Assembly (NCBI RefSeq): GCF_008795985.1
Contig: NZ_VMHP01000001.1
Coordinates: 620,001 to 684,000, forward strand
Origin: Marinobacter halotolerans
Lineage (GTDB): Bacteria > Pseudomonadota > Gammaproteobacteria > Pseudomonadales > Oleiphilaceae
Direction of reading: 5' to 3'
DNA: 64,000 bases
Positions 41,640 to 50,627 of the stretch are shown here, in pieces. Position numbers and translations under genes: made by a program. Position 1 is the first letter of the stretch. Each line of letters starts with the position of its first letter. Below the pieces are notes generated by a model that was not told the origin of the DNA, made no database searches, and saw only the letters and a program-made list of their open reading frames with translations.

Positions 41640-42758
41640 CTCCCCCTCGTAATAGGCCTCAACACGGGGATTCATGATTTTTTTCCATAGAGGCGGAATA
41701 AAAGCGAGCACAAACATGGTGGCGTAGCCAGCCGGCAACTGGGGGGCGATGTCATGGTGGCGCAGCACCTGATAGCGGCGCTTGGCCCAGGCGTGATGGT
41801 CGCTGTGGCGCTGCAGGTGGAACAGGAACACGTTGGTGAGAAAGTAATTGGAGTTCCAGCTGTGCTCCGGGCCGGTGCGCTCGTAGCGCCCGTTTTCCAG
41901 CTTGCGGCGATGCAGGCCGTAGTGCTCCAGGTAATTGACCACTTCCAGCATGTTCAGGGCGACAAAGCTTTGCCCGATGAAGAACACGGCACCCAGCCAG
42001 CCGAAGGCCACTGTGGAGGCAACCAGCGCCAGCGCCGTCAGGCTGTACCACCAGATCAGTTCGTTACGCCAGTGGAAACCGCTCAGGCCTTTCTTGTTCA
42101 GGCGTTTGGCCTCCAGGCGCCAGGCGTTCATGAAGTTGCGGACCCAGGCCTGGGGCAGGAAGTCATAAAGAGACTGGTTGTAGCGGGAGGACGAGGCATC
42201 TTCCGGTGTGGAGACATGCACATGGTGGCCGCGCAGGTGCTCCACCTTGAAGCCGGCGTAGGACACCAGTGACAACAGAACGCCTCCGGCCATGGTTTCC
42301 AGCTTCTCGTCCTTGTGGATCATCTCGTGGGCCACGTTGATACCCAGGCCCCCGATAATGCCGATGGACACCACCCAGCCGATGCTGCCCACCAGCGAGA
42401 AAGGCTCGGTCGCAAACACATACAGGCTCCAGCCAAGCATCACCGCAAATGCCGGCACCCAGCCCACGGTGATGATTCGGTAAAAAAGCTCGGAATTCAT
42501 TCGCGGCGTGTCGCGCTCTTCGTCCGGGTTCAGGGCGTCTTTGCCCAGGATCAGGTCCAGCACCGGAATGATGCCGAACACGAAAACGGGCACGCCCCAG
42601 GCGAACAGGTTCAGCCAGCCGGTGGCCCTGCCGGCTTCGAGCATGAGTAGCGGAAGCACCAGCGGTACCACCGCGATCAGATAGCTGTACTTCTTCAGCG
42701 TCAGCAGAACCCGGCGCCGGGCCGATTCGGTATTCCAGGTCATCAGTTTTGAACTCAC
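41622..42758 (-). CDS. alkB: Alkane 1-monooxygenase (AlkB-type)
   Basis: A 378-residue integral-membrane non-haem diiron hydroxylase with about six helices. The histidine boxes are complete: NVAHEMIHKDE, HLRGHHVHVSTPEDAS and LQRHSDHHA, plus the HYG motif NYLEHYGLHR. It hydroxylates the terminal carbon of medium-chain n-alkanes with electrons from rubredoxin. GTG at 42758 is taken as the start because GAGGGA lies 8 nt upstream; the ATG five codons on has none. It is divergent from a GntR regulator whose likely operator overlaps the alkB promoter. No rubredoxin gene is nearby. Confidence 0.95.
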   Translation of the reverse strand: MSSKLMTWNTESARRRVLLTLKKYSYLIAVVPLVLPLLMLEAGRATGWLNLFAWGVPVFVFGIIPVLDLILGKDALNPDEERDTPRMNSELFYRIITVGWVPAFAVMLGWSLYVFATEPFSLVGSIGWVVSIGIIGGLGINVAHEMIHKDEKLETMAGGVLLSLVSYAGFKVEHLRGHHVHVSTPEDASSSRYNQSLYDFLPQAWVRNFMNAWRLEAKRLNKKGLSGFHWRNELIWWYSLTALALVASTVAFGWLGAVFFIGQSFVALNMLEVVNYLEHYGLHRRKLENGRYERTGPEHSWNSNYFLTNVFLFHLQRHSDHHAWAKRRYQVLRHHDIAPQLPAGYATMFVLAFIPPLWKKIMNPRVEAYYEGESHQLG

Positions 42759-42817
42759 GGTGCACTTCCCTCTTTTCGGTTGCTTTTTTTCTAATCAATT
42801 GCTCATGGATAATTGCT

Positions 42818-42834
42818 ATATTGTAGGACAATAT
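42818..42834. promoter_or_regulatory. Probable GntR-type operator over the alkB promoter
   Basis: ATATTGT-AGG-ACAATAT is a perfect 7-bp dyad that contains TTGT-N3-ACAA, the FadR-subfamily consensus TNGTNNNACNA. It lies between alkB and the gntR-type gene. On the minus strand a candidate -35 TTGACG is at 42841-42846, with TACAAT (15-bp spacer) or TATAGC (20-bp spacer) as -10; both fall on the dyad, so binding would block alkB. Confidence 0.65.
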
Positions 42835-42930
42835 TGCAGTCGTCAATAAAAAGATCGCAACCAATGACCGGATGGGCCTGTGGTAAACTCGCGTTTTTCG
42901 CGCCCTATTTCGCACTCCAGAGCCGGCTTT

Positions 42931-43593
42931 ATGGATTTTCAGGTTCCCAACACCCTGGCTGAGCAGATCGCCAACTACCTGGCAGAACGCATCATGACCG
43001 GTCAGATACGACCGGGTGAGCGGGTGCATGAGGCAACCGTCGCCACTGAACTTCAGGTCAGCCGGGCCTCGGTCAAAGAAGCGCTCTATACCCTTGAGCG
43101 CTGGCACCTGATCGACATCATTCCCCGCAAGGGCGCCATGGCCACACGGCTTGACGCGGTGCACGCCTCGGAGCTGTACGACGTTTACATGCACCTGCTG
43201 ATGATGCTGGCCCAGCGCCTGTGCGAGCGCTGGACGGAAGAAAACAGACCGGCACTGATGCAGGCGGTACAGCGGGTAACCGAGCAAATGCACAACCGCC
43301 AGGCCGATATCACGGCGGTGGTGGAATCCAGTTTTGGCGTGATGGACGTGTGTTGTGAGGTGGTGGGCAACCCCTATCTGACCGAAGCTCTGAGCAACTT
43401 CAAGCCCGCTGTCAGCCGCGCCTATTACCTGAGCGCCGACCGCTACCGCCAGGATCTGGACCGCACCGGACGTTTCTTCACCCGGCTGACCCAGGCCATT
43501 CTGAGCCGCGATTCACAGCAGGCCGCCGAGCTGATCACCGGCTTCGCCAATCATCAGAAGGCCCTGATCCAGCAGGCTCTGGCGGCTTCATGA
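42931..43593 (+). CDS. GntR family transcriptional regulator (FadR-like), probable alkB regulator
   Basis: A 220-residue protein with an N-terminal winged helix (TLAEQIANYLAERIMTGQIRPGERVHEATVATELQVSRASVKEAL) and a C-terminal all-helical FCD ligand domain, with the H and acidic residues of the helical pocket. Starting at 42931 gives the usual short lead into the helix-turn-helix; the frame from 42880 adds 17 residues and is less likely. Its divergent partner is alkB, and a consensus operator sits between. A fatty acid or acyl-CoA ligand is plausible but inferred. It overlaps the next gene by 4 bp. Confidence 0.85.
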   Translation: MDFQVPNTLAEQIANYLAERIMTGQIRPGERVHEATVATELQVSRASVKEALYTLERWHLIDIIPRKGAMATRLDAVHASELYDVYMHLLMMLAQRLCERWTEENRPALMQAVQRVTEQMHNRQADITAVVESSFGVMDVCCEVVGNPYLTEALSNFKPAVSRAYYLSADRYRQDLDRTGRFFTRLTQAILSRDSQQAAELITGFANHQKALIQQALAAS

Positions 43594-44663
43594 CGGCACC
43601 CGTAAACGACGACTACGACGTTGAAGAGGAATACCGGAGCAACGCCTCCGGCAAACGGCTGGGGATCTTTGCCCTGATCTTTGTCTTGATGACCGCTGCG
43701 GGGCTATACGCGGTTTATGACCAGTTCGCCGACCGCAACTTCAGCTTTGATGCCAGCCTGCTGGCGCCGGAGAACATTGCCGCGGTCCTTGCACTGCTGC
43801 TGGTCTATTACGCCGCCGATGGCCTGCGGCTGCATTTCACCCTCAGGGCCCTGGGGCACCGGCTGCCACTGCCGCTGATGGCCCGGCTGGTGTTTATCAA
43901 TCTGTTTTTCTCCAACGTCACTCCGATGGCCACCGGCGGTGGCTTTGCCCAGATCTGGTATCTGCACCGCCACGGGGTTCCGTTAGGGCGCGCCACGGCT
44001 GCGACGACCATCCGCACGGTGCTGGCGGTGATGTTTATCTTCTCCCTGACGCCGGTTTTCCTGCTGACACTCGACGCCTTCAAAGGTGAATCGCTGGTCG
44101 GCGATCTGGGCCCGGTTCTGGCGGTGCTGATCATGCTCTATCTGGGTTTTTTTCTGGTGGTGCTGTTCCGCACCCATTGGCTGATCGGCCCGCTGTCGTC
44201 GCTGCTGGCTTTTCTGCGCCGGATGCACCTGATCAGTAGCGCACGGCACCGACGCTGGCAGTTCAAGGCGAAACGGGAAATGCTGAGGTTCTCGGTGAGC
44301 TTCGGGGATTACCTGAGCGGCCCGAAACAGTATGTGGCTCTGTCGGTGCTGTTCACCGGCCTGTTTCTGCTCAGCCTGTTCAGTTTTCCCGCACTGCTGA
44401 TCTGGGCACTGGATTATGAGGTGGATTATCTCATCAGCGTGGGTCTGATGGTGGTCACCACCTTTGTCATGTACTTCTCGCCCACCCCCGGCGCTTCCGG
44501 TATTTCCGAGGGCGTGTTCGGCAGTTTCTTCAAAGACACCCTGACAGCCGACCACTTGCTGCTGGTGACAGTTGCGTGGCGCTTTATCACCATTTACCTT
44601 GGGATGATTATCGGGCTGGTTACTCTGCAGAGAGAACTGCTCGCGCAACGGAAGGCTTCCTGA
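43590..44663 (+). CDS. UPF0104/LPG-synthase-TM-like membrane protein (putative lipid flippase)
   Basis: A 357-residue protein with about eight membrane helices. It contains the block NLFFSNVTPMATGGGFAQIWYLHRHGVPLGRATAATTIRTVL, the core of the lysylphosphatidylglycerol synthetase transmembrane/UPF0104 family, and a late YFSPTPGASGISEGVFGSFF. These domains flip lipids or are fused to aminoacyl-lipid transferases; here the transferase is absent. The start overlaps the GntR gene by 4 bp and the stop overlaps the glycosyltransferase (TGATG), so a lipid-linked sugar could be the shared substrate. Confidence 0.75.
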   Translation: MTAPVNDDYDVEEEYRSNASGKRLGIFALIFVLMTAAGLYAVYDQFADRNFSFDASLLAPENIAAVLALLLVYYAADGLRLHFTLRALGHRLPLPLMARLVFINLFFSNVTPMATGGGFAQIWYLHRHGVPLGRATAATTIRTVLAVMFIFSLTPVFLLTLDAFKGESLVGDLGPVLAVLIMLYLGFFLVVLFRTHWLIGPLSSLLAFLRRMHLISSARHRRWQFKAKREMLRFSVSFGDYLSGPKQYVALSVLFTGLFLLSLFSFPALLIWALDYEVDYLISVGLMVVTTFVMYFSPTPGASGISEGVFGSFFKDTLTADHLLLVTVAWRFITIYLGMIIGLVTLQRELLAQRKAS

Positions 44664-46900
44664 TGAATCAACCAACCTCCCTGAAGATTCTGTTCTACAT
44701 CAACCTTGTGGTTGTGTTGCTGCTGATTGGCTACAAGGGCTACCTGAATTTCTCCCAGACGGACTTCCAGGCACTGCACACAAGCCAGGCGGAGGCGATC
44801 GAAGAAAGACTGTCAGACGAAGCCGGCTTCAGCTTTGCGGTGGTGGGCAACATCAACAACTCCGTAAACATGTTTGAAAAGCAGATGATCCCGGAGCTGA
44901 ACTCTGCGGGGCTGGATTTTGTGGTGTCTGCCGGCAATGCGGTCAGCGGCGGGGGCGAGGACAAGTACCGGGCCATTCTTGGCACCTTCAGCCACCTGGA
45001 CATTCCCTATCTGCTGACCTTCGGGGAAAACGAGTATGGCAACTTTGGCTCTTTCCGTTTTTACGAACACTTCGGCCCCCACTTCTATACCGTGGATGGC
45101 CCCCGGGCACAGCTGATTTTTCTCGACAGCACCGGCAAAACCCCCTGGCGCTGGCAGATACGCTGGCTGGAGGAACGCCTTCAGGCGTCATCGGATCGAC
45201 CGGTTTTTTTGTTTATCGGTCACCCGCTACTGCACCCGACAGATGAAGCACCGTTCGAGCAAAAGGACGATTTCCTCCGGCCCGTGGCCTTCCAGAATGC
45301 CCTGATGTCGCTGGTCAATGATCATGATATCGCGGCCGTGTTCTCCGCCAACCTGTCGCTCTATTCAAACCAGCAGGTCAACGAAACCCGGTTTATTGTG
45401 ACCGGCGGCGCTGGCGGCCTGGTGCTCAGCAACGAGACCAGTTTCTATCACTACGTCCGTGTCGATGTGGCGCCGGATGGCTCGGTCAGCTATTCCCTGA
45501 AACGCATGAAATCCCGGCCTGACCCAGTGTTGAGTACCCTGGAGTCGCTCTGGTTCGCAATCTATTCGCTGTTCTACGTGGGTTACGTGAATTTCTTCCT
45601 GCTGGTGGCACTGCTTGTGGTGATCGGCACCAAGCTTTACACCGCCATCTTCGTGGAAAAGGACTACTACCCCAATTACGATCTGGATCCAACGCCCTGG
45701 CTCGACAAGCCGCTGCGCATTGCCATGTTCACCAACAACTACCTGCCGTTTATCGGCGGCGTGCCCATCTCGATCGAACGGCTGCGGCGGGGCCTGCAGG
45801 CACTTCAGGATTCTGTGCTGGTAGTCGCCCCACGGTATCGGGACCAGCCAAAGAACGAGGACAACGTTCTGCGGGTTCCCTCGCTGTTGTCCATGGGTGA
45901 GAAGCGCGAATTCCGCCTGGCGAACATCTTCCTGCGGCGCATCCGTACCCGCCTGAAAATCTTCCAGCCGGATGTGATTCACCTGCATCATCCGTTCTGG
46001 CTCGGCTCACTGGGGCTGTTTATGGGCCGCCTGCTGAAAGTGCCGGTGATTTACACCTATCACACACGGCTAGAGCATTACGCCCACTTTGTACCGCTGC
46101 CGGGCAACCTGTTCAGGAACCTGATTTCCCACGCGCTGGTTAAACGGTTCGCCAACAAATGTGACGCAGTGATTGTGCCCACCTACTCCACCGAGGAATA
46201 CCTGCGTATGATCGGGGTGAAATCCGCTACCTTTGTGCAACCCACGGGCATCGAGTATCACCGTTTCCAGGAGGTATCCGACGAGGAAGTGAGCTCGCTC
46301 CGGAAGACTCTGGGCCTGACTGACGAAACCGTATTTGTCAGTGTTTCCCGGTTGTCCAACGAGAAGAACATCGATTTCATGATTGATGCCATCCACGCCC
46401 TGCGCCAGCGCACCGACAAACCTTTCCGGTTCCTGATGATTGGTGAGGGCCACCAGCGCGAGCGACTGCAAAGCCGTATCGACGAGCTGGATCTGGGCCA
46501 GCACTTTACGCTGGTCGGCGCCATTCCCCCCGAGGACATGGCCATCTGGTATCACCTGGGAGACGCGTTCCTGTTTGCGTCGAAGTCCGAAACCCAGGGC
46601 ATGGTGATTCTGGAAGCCATGGCCGCAGGGCTGCCTGTAGTGGCGGTTCGCTCCAGCGGTATCGACGATGTGGTGCGGCAGGATTTCAACGGCTTCAAGA
46701 CACCGGAAAAGCCGGACCTGTGGTGCGATCGGGTCCAGCAGCTTCTGGAAGACACGGAGCTGCGGGAAAAGATGGCCGCCAATGCCCTGTCGTTCGCCGC
46801 CGACTACTCTGTCGAGCAGTTTGCCCGGGACGTCAGGGAGATCTACGCCCTCACCCTGGCCCGCACGGCATCCAAGGGTAAGGGCGGTCAGAATCCGTAA
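44663..46900 (+). CDS. Fusion: inactive metallophosphoesterase-like domain plus GT4 glycosyltransferase
   Basis: A 745-residue protein. A membrane helix (about residues 8-27) precedes an extracytoplasmic domain (about 50-300) laid out like a calcineurin phosphoesterase, but its metal motifs read GNINNS, AGNAVSG and GENEYG where GDxH, GDxxD and GNHD are expected, so it should not bind metal. Another helix (about 325-350) leads to a GT4 glycosyltransferase (from NNYLPFIGGVPISIERLRRG): SRLSNEKNIDF and ETQGMVILEAMAAGLPVVA give the donor-binding EX7E-type site. The likely role is glycolipid synthesis next to the flippase-like gene. The start shares a base with the previous stop; the frame from 44576 is rejected. 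Confidence 0.75.
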   Translation: MNQPTSLKILFYINLVVVLLLIGYKGYLNFSQTDFQALHTSQAEAIEERLSDEAGFSFAVVGNINNSVNMFEKQMIPELNSAGLDFVVSAGNAVSGGGEDKYRAILGTFSHLDIPYLLTFGENEYGNFGSFRFYEHFGPHFYTVDGPRAQLIFLDSTGKTPWRWQIRWLEERLQASSDRPVFLFIGHPLLHPTDEAPFEQKDDFLRPVAFQNALMSLVNDHDIAAVFSANLSLYSNQQVNETRFIVTGGAGGLVLSNETSFYHYVRVDVAPDGSVSYSLKRMKSRPDPVLSTLESLWFAIYSLFYVGYVNFFLLVALLVVIGTKLYTAIFVEKDYYPNYDLDPTPWLDKPLRIAMFTNNYLPFIGGVPISIERLRRGLQALQDSVLVVAPRYRDQPKNEDNVLRVPSLLSMGEKREFRLANIFLRRIRTRLKIFQPDVIHLHHPFWLGSLGLFMGRLLKVPVIYTYHTRLEHYAHFVPLPGNLFRNLISHALVKRFANKCDAVIVPTYSTEEYLRMIGVKSATFVQPTGIEYHRFQEVSDEEVSSLRKTLGLTDETVFVSVSRLSNEKNIDFMIDAIHALRQRTDKPFRFLMIGEGHQRERLQSRIDELDLGQHFTLVGAIPPEDMAIWYHLGDAFLFASKSETQGMVILEAMAAGLPVVAVRSSGIDDVVRQDFNGFKTPEKPDLWCDRVQQLLEDTELREKMAANALSFAADYSVEQFARDVREIYALTLARTASKGKGGQNP

Positions 46901-47640
46901 AGCAGGGACACCGAAATTTCAGTGTCGGTACGTTCGGCGTTTGCCGGCGGGTCCGACAGATGCTGCACACGGTAGGCGGCTTTCATGGACAGGGTGCCCA
47001 CGATATTGGCCTGCAACGAAGTTTCAGATTCGGTAGTCGTGGTCTGATCATCCAGGCCCATTTCCACGCTCAGGGTCTGGCGAAACAGGGCCGTTTCCGA
47101 CAGGGCCTGATCGTAGCGGCCAGATATCCGCGCAATGGCTTCATCATCCTTCCGGTCGCCGTCAGGGCCGGCCACTTCCAGCCGGTTAAGCCGATAACCT
47201 GCGCCGACGGACAGGTCCAGGAACGAGCGTTCGCCCTCCGTCCAGACCCGGTTACCGTAACCGGTGGTCAGGGATGACTGAAAGTCATAGCCGGAGAAAC
47301 GATCATCTTCATGGAAGGCCCTCACAAACCAGTATTGGCGCTCGGAAAACTTGTAGTCGGTCTCGACCGTGGTGCGGTACTTCTCGGCGGTGGTCATGTC
47401 ATCCGTTTCAGAATAGGCCGAGCGGAATTCGGCCGTATTGCGCCACTTTTCCACTTCGTGCTGAAGCGCGACGCGACCGTTGATATTGGTTTCTTCGGTG
47501 TTTCCGGAGGTGATCAGGGCGCCAAGCTCCGCCTCGCCCTGCCACTTTTTCGCATCTTCGTCCTTCCCCGCTTCCTGGCCCTGGGCCGCCAGCGGCAGCA
47601 AAAGGGCCGTGACGGCACTGGTCAGTGTTCTCAGATGCAT
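46888..47640 (-). CDS. DUF481 outer-membrane beta-barrel protein
   Basis: A 250-residue protein with a signal peptide (SAVTALLLPLAAQG, cleaved near residue 22) and then alternating beta-strand pairs: WQGEAELGALITSGNTEETN starts the DUF481 domain, and the chain ends with VSLLYGF, a terminal aromatic as in outer-membrane proteins. The family includes salt-induced YdiY; its function is unknown. The stop overlaps the convergent glycosyltransferase by 13 bp. It lies 20 bp downstream of the TrhO gene on the same strand and may be co-transcribed with it. Confidence 0.8.
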   Translation of the reverse strand: MHLRTLTSAVTALLLPLAAQGQEAGKDEDAKKWQGEAELGALITSGNTEETNINGRVALQHEVEKWRNTAEFRSAYSETDDMTTAEKYRTTVETDYKFSERQYWFVRAFHEDDRFSGYDFQSSLTTGYGNRVWTEGERSFLDLSVGAGYRLNRLEVAGPDGDRKDDEAIARISGRYDQALSETALFRQTLSVEMGLDDQTTTTESETSLQANIVGTLSMKAAYRVQHLSDPPANAERTDTEISVSLLYGF

Positions 47641-47660
47641 GAAAGCTCCTTGTCTGAATA

Positions 47661-48686
47661 TCAGTTTCCGGAGGCGGTTTTTCTGCTTCTCCCCTCTCCG
47701 GCGGCGCTCTGTTGGGCCTGGCGCTGCTGTTCTGCACGTTTCCGTGCCTTGCGCTCCTCAATGAGGCGCGCCGCCTCGCCCCCCACATGGACTTCGCCCC
47801 GCTGTTCCGCCAGCCGGATTTGCCGTTCACGTTCGGCGAACCGGGCCTTCTGCTCTTCCGTCAGCGACCCGATGCACTGATGACAGCTAACGCCCTGCTC
47901 GTATTCCGGGCGATGTTTGTCGGCCTCGGTGATCGGGCGGCGGCAGGCGTGACACTGATCATATTCGCCCCGTTCCAGCCGATGGTTCACCGTGACCCGG
48001 TCATCGAATACGAAGCACTCTCCGTGCCACAGGCTTTCCTGCTCCGGCACTTCCTCCAGATATTTGAGGATTCCGCCCTTCAGGTGATAGACCTCGTCAA
48101 AGCCCTGCTCCTTGAGGTAGGCGGTGGATTTCTCGCAGCGGATACCACCGGTACAGAACATGGCGACCTTCTTGTGGCGGCCCGGTTCCAGGTTCTGTTT
48201 CACATACTCCGGGAACTCACGGAAGGTATCCGTGGCGGGATTCTTCGCGTTGGCAAAGGTGCCGATTTCAACCTCGTACTGGTTGCGGGTATCAACTACC
48301 AGCACCTCGGGATCGGAGATCAACGCGTTCCAGTCACCGGGTTCAACGTAGGTGCCTACGATGCGTTGGGGGTCGATACCGTCCACGCCCATGGTGACAA
48401 TCTCTTTCTTGAGTTTGACCTTGGTGCGCTTGAAGGGCTGGATATCCACAAAGGATTCCTTGTAGTCGATGCCTTCAAAACGCCCGTCGGCGTCCAGCCA
48501 GCTTTTGATGGCATCCACGCCCTGGCGCGAGCCGGCAATCGTTCCGTTGATGCCCTCGCGGGCGAGCAGCAGGGTGCCGCGCACATCGTGCTGATGCATC
48601 AGGTTCAGTAAGGGCTGGCGTAGGGACTGGTAATCATTCAGAGCTGCGAACTTGTAAAGCGCGCAGACAACAATGTTCTGGCTCAT
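47661..48686 (-). CDS. trhO: tRNA uridine(34) hydroxylase TrhO (YceA), rhodanese type
   Basis: A 341-residue protein. An N-terminal acylphosphatase-like domain ([21 protein letters not shown]) is followed by a rhodanese domain with [17 protein letters not shown] and the active loop [21 protein letters not shown], whose cysteine is catalytic. A zinc-knuckle-like region ([20 protein letters not shown]) and a charged tail follow. TrhO makes 5-hydroxyuridine at position 34 of tRNAs in an oxygen-dependent reaction. It lies upstream of the DUF481 gene. The length matches the bacterial family with the C-terminal extension. Confidence 0.92.
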   Translation of the reverse strand: MSQNIVVCALYKFAALNDYQSLRQPLLNLMHQHDVRGTLLLAREGINGTIAGSRQGVDAIKSWLDADGRFEGIDYKESFVDIQPFKRTKVKLKKEIVTMGVDGIDPQRIVGTYVEPGDWNALISDPEVLVVDTRNQYEVEIGTFANAKNPATDTFREFPEYVKQNLEPGRHKKVAMFCTGGIRCEKSTAYLKEQGFDEVYHLKGGILKYLEEVPEQESLWHGECFVFDDRVTVNHRLERGEYDQCHACRRPITEADKHRPEYEQGVSCHQCIGSLTEEQKARFAERERQIRLAEQRGEVHVGGEAARLIEERKARKRAEQQRQAQQSAAGEGRSRKTASGN

Positions 48687-48776
48687 TGGCGAGAGTTCTC
48701 CTGCGGGCCGGATCGTAAATCCGGAGCATGTGTTTTTAAGTGCGGCGGTATTCTATCGAATCCCGCCGCCCGGGCG

Positions 48777-49517
48777 CTAGTTGGCGGACTGTTCTTCCGC
48801 CAGCTCCCGCTCAACAACTGCGGAAAGCTGTCCCCAGCCCGGCCGGGAGAGACGGATGTTGTCCACCAGCACCGTCGGCGTGCGGGCAATCTGAAGCTGG
48901 ACCGCAATCTGGCGGCTCTGTTCTACGTCTTCCAGGTGCAGCTGTGTATCCATGCAGCGCTCGAAACGGCGGCTTTCCAGACCCATTTCCCGGGCGTAAC
49001 GCTCGAAGATTTCGGCCGGCTGGTCTGAACCGCTCCATTCGATCTGGTTGGCGAAGAGCCTGTCGTGCATGGCCCAGTAGTTGTCCTGGTCACCGGCACA
49101 GCGGGCGGCCATGGCTGCGGGCACCGCGTTGTCATGCTGGGGAAGGGGGAAATCGAAGTAAACGAAACGTACCTGCCCTTTGTCGACGTAGGTGTTCTTG
49201 AGCTGCTTGGCGGCGCTGGAGAACTGCTGACAGGCCGGGCACTGGTAGTCGGCAAATTCCCGCACTACTACCGGTGCGTCGGGGTCCCCTACCGATACGC
49301 CATACTGATCAAGCTGAGAGGGAAACGGCTTGGCATTCTCGCTTGCGGTGGGCAAATCATCAGAGGTGGGCTCCGGTGGCGCCGTGATCACGTAAACAAT
49401 GGCAATGACCAATGCCACTACGCCGGCGCCCAGCCCGATGATCAGAGGCTTCTGGCTGCGCGGTTGTCCTTTCGGTGCGGTGTCGCCGGTCTTCTTGCGG
49501 CGTTTTGCTTCACCCAT
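48777..49517 (-). CDS. Membrane-anchored DsbA-like thioredoxin-fold protein
   Basis: A 246-residue protein with a basic cytoplasmic N-terminus (MGEAKRRKKTGDTAPKG), one membrane helix (about residues 29-47) and a periplasmic thioredoxin fold. FADYQCPACQQF carries the CPAC redox motif and ARTPTVLVDN the cis-proline. It resembles the DsbA/DsbG-like protein family (thioredoxin_4) with a MGEAKRRK start, and probably forms or isomerises disulfides. It is upstream of trhO by 90 bp on the same strand. No DsbB partner is seen. Confidence 0.85.
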   Translation of the reverse strand: MGEAKRRKKTGDTAPKGQPRSQKPLIIGLGAGVVALVIAIVYVITAPPEPTSDDLPTASENAKPFPSQLDQYGVSVGDPDAPVVVREFADYQCPACQQFSSAAKQLKNTYVDKGQVRFVYFDFPLPQHDNAVPAAMAARCAGDQDNYWAMHDRLFANQIEWSGSDQPAEIFERYAREMGLESRRFERCMDTQLHLEDVEQSRQIAVQLQIARTPTVLVDNIRLSRPGWGQLSAVVERELAEEQSAN

Positions 49518-49633
49518 GATGTAACTCCTGGTGCGTGGTTAAACGGTTCATTGGCACAGTTTGATAAGCAGGCTAAGATTCCGGCTATCCGACAAAGTTC
49601 CGATTGCCGTTAATTTACCTCAAGGGTCACCTT

Positions 49634-50617
49634 ATGCCTCTGCCCGAATCTCTTCCAGAGTCTCTGAAAAACAATCTTGAACTGCCTCTGGTAGCCGCCC
49701 CCATGTTTCTGATTTCCGGTCCGGAAATGGCGCTTGCCTGTTGCAAGGAAGGCATTGTAGGCAGCTTTCCCGCGCTTAACCAGCGCAGCAGCGAAGGCTT
49801 CGAGGACTGGCTGATTCTTATGAACGATGAGTTGCAGGCTTTTCGTGCTGACAACCCTGGCCATAAGGTAGCACCCTACGCCGTCAACCTGATCGTGCAT
49901 AACACCAACCCCCGCTGGGAGGCGGACCTGGAGCTGTGCGTGAAACACCAGGTTCCGATTGTGATTACGTCACTGGGAGCGGCCACCCGGGTGACCGAAG
50001 CGGTCCACAGCTATGGCGGGAGGGTATTCCACGACGTGACCAACCAGAAGCACGCCCGTAAAGCGGCGGAAGCGGGCGTGGACGGGATTATCGCGGTGTC
50101 TGCCGGTGCCGGCGGGCACGCGGGCACCATCAACCCCTTCGTGCTGGTGCACGAGATCCGCGAGGTCTTCGACGGCCTGGTTCTGCTGGCCGGCGGCCTG
50201 TCAAAAGGCGAAGACCTGCTGGCCGCCCAGGCCATGGGCGCAGACCTTTGCTACATGGGCACCCGCTTCATCAACACCACCGAATCCCAGGCTGAAGCGG
50301 CTTACCAGGCGATGATTATCGAAGCGGTATCCGGAGACATCATTCATACCCCGGCGGTGTCCGGTATTCCCGCCAACTTCATGCGCCAGAGCCTGGAAGC
50401 GGCTGGCTACCCCATGGATAAACTGAACCAGCCCGGCGCCATCGACTACGGTGAGAAGCTAAAGCCCATGGAAGACGAAGCCAAGGCCTGGAAAACCGTC
50501 TGGTCTGCCGGCCAGGGCGTGAGCCAGATTCAGGACGTGCTGTCCACCGCCGAACTGGTGCGGCGGATCCGGAGCGAGTACGAAACCGCGAAAGCCAGGC
50601 TCCAGGCCAGCTCCTGA
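49634..50617 (+). CDS. Nitronate monooxygenase family flavoprotein
   Basis: A 327-residue FMN-binding TIM-barrel protein. PLVAAPMFLISGPEMALACCKEGIVGSFPALNQRS begins the barrel; SAGAGGHAGTINPFVLVHEI gives the phosphate-binding loop and active-site histidine, and LLAGGLSKGEDLLAAQAMGADLCYMGTRFI follows. This is the class related to 2-nitropropane dioxygenase, which oxidises nitronates (as in propionate-3-nitronate detoxification). The start at 49634 has AAGGGT 7 nt upstream; 49604 is rejected. It is isolated, divergent from the DsbA-like gene, and 10 bp from the convergent chemoreceptor. Confidence 0.88.
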   Translation: MPLPESLPESLKNNLELPLVAAPMFLISGPEMALACCKEGIVGSFPALNQRSSEGFEDWLILMNDELQAFRADNPGHKVAPYAVNLIVHNTNPRWEADLELCVKHQVPIVITSLGAATRVTEAVHSYGGRVFHDVTNQKHARKAAEAGVDGIIAVSAGAGGHAGTINPFVLVHEIREVFDGLVLLAGGLSKGEDLLAAQAMGADLCYMGTRFINTTESQAEAAYQAMIIEAVSGDIIHTPAVSGIPANFMRQSLEAAGYPMDKLNQPGAIDYGEKLKPMEDEAKAWKTVWSAGQGVSQIQDVLSTAELVRRIRSEYETAKARLQASS

Positions 50618-50627
50618 TCCGGCGGCT

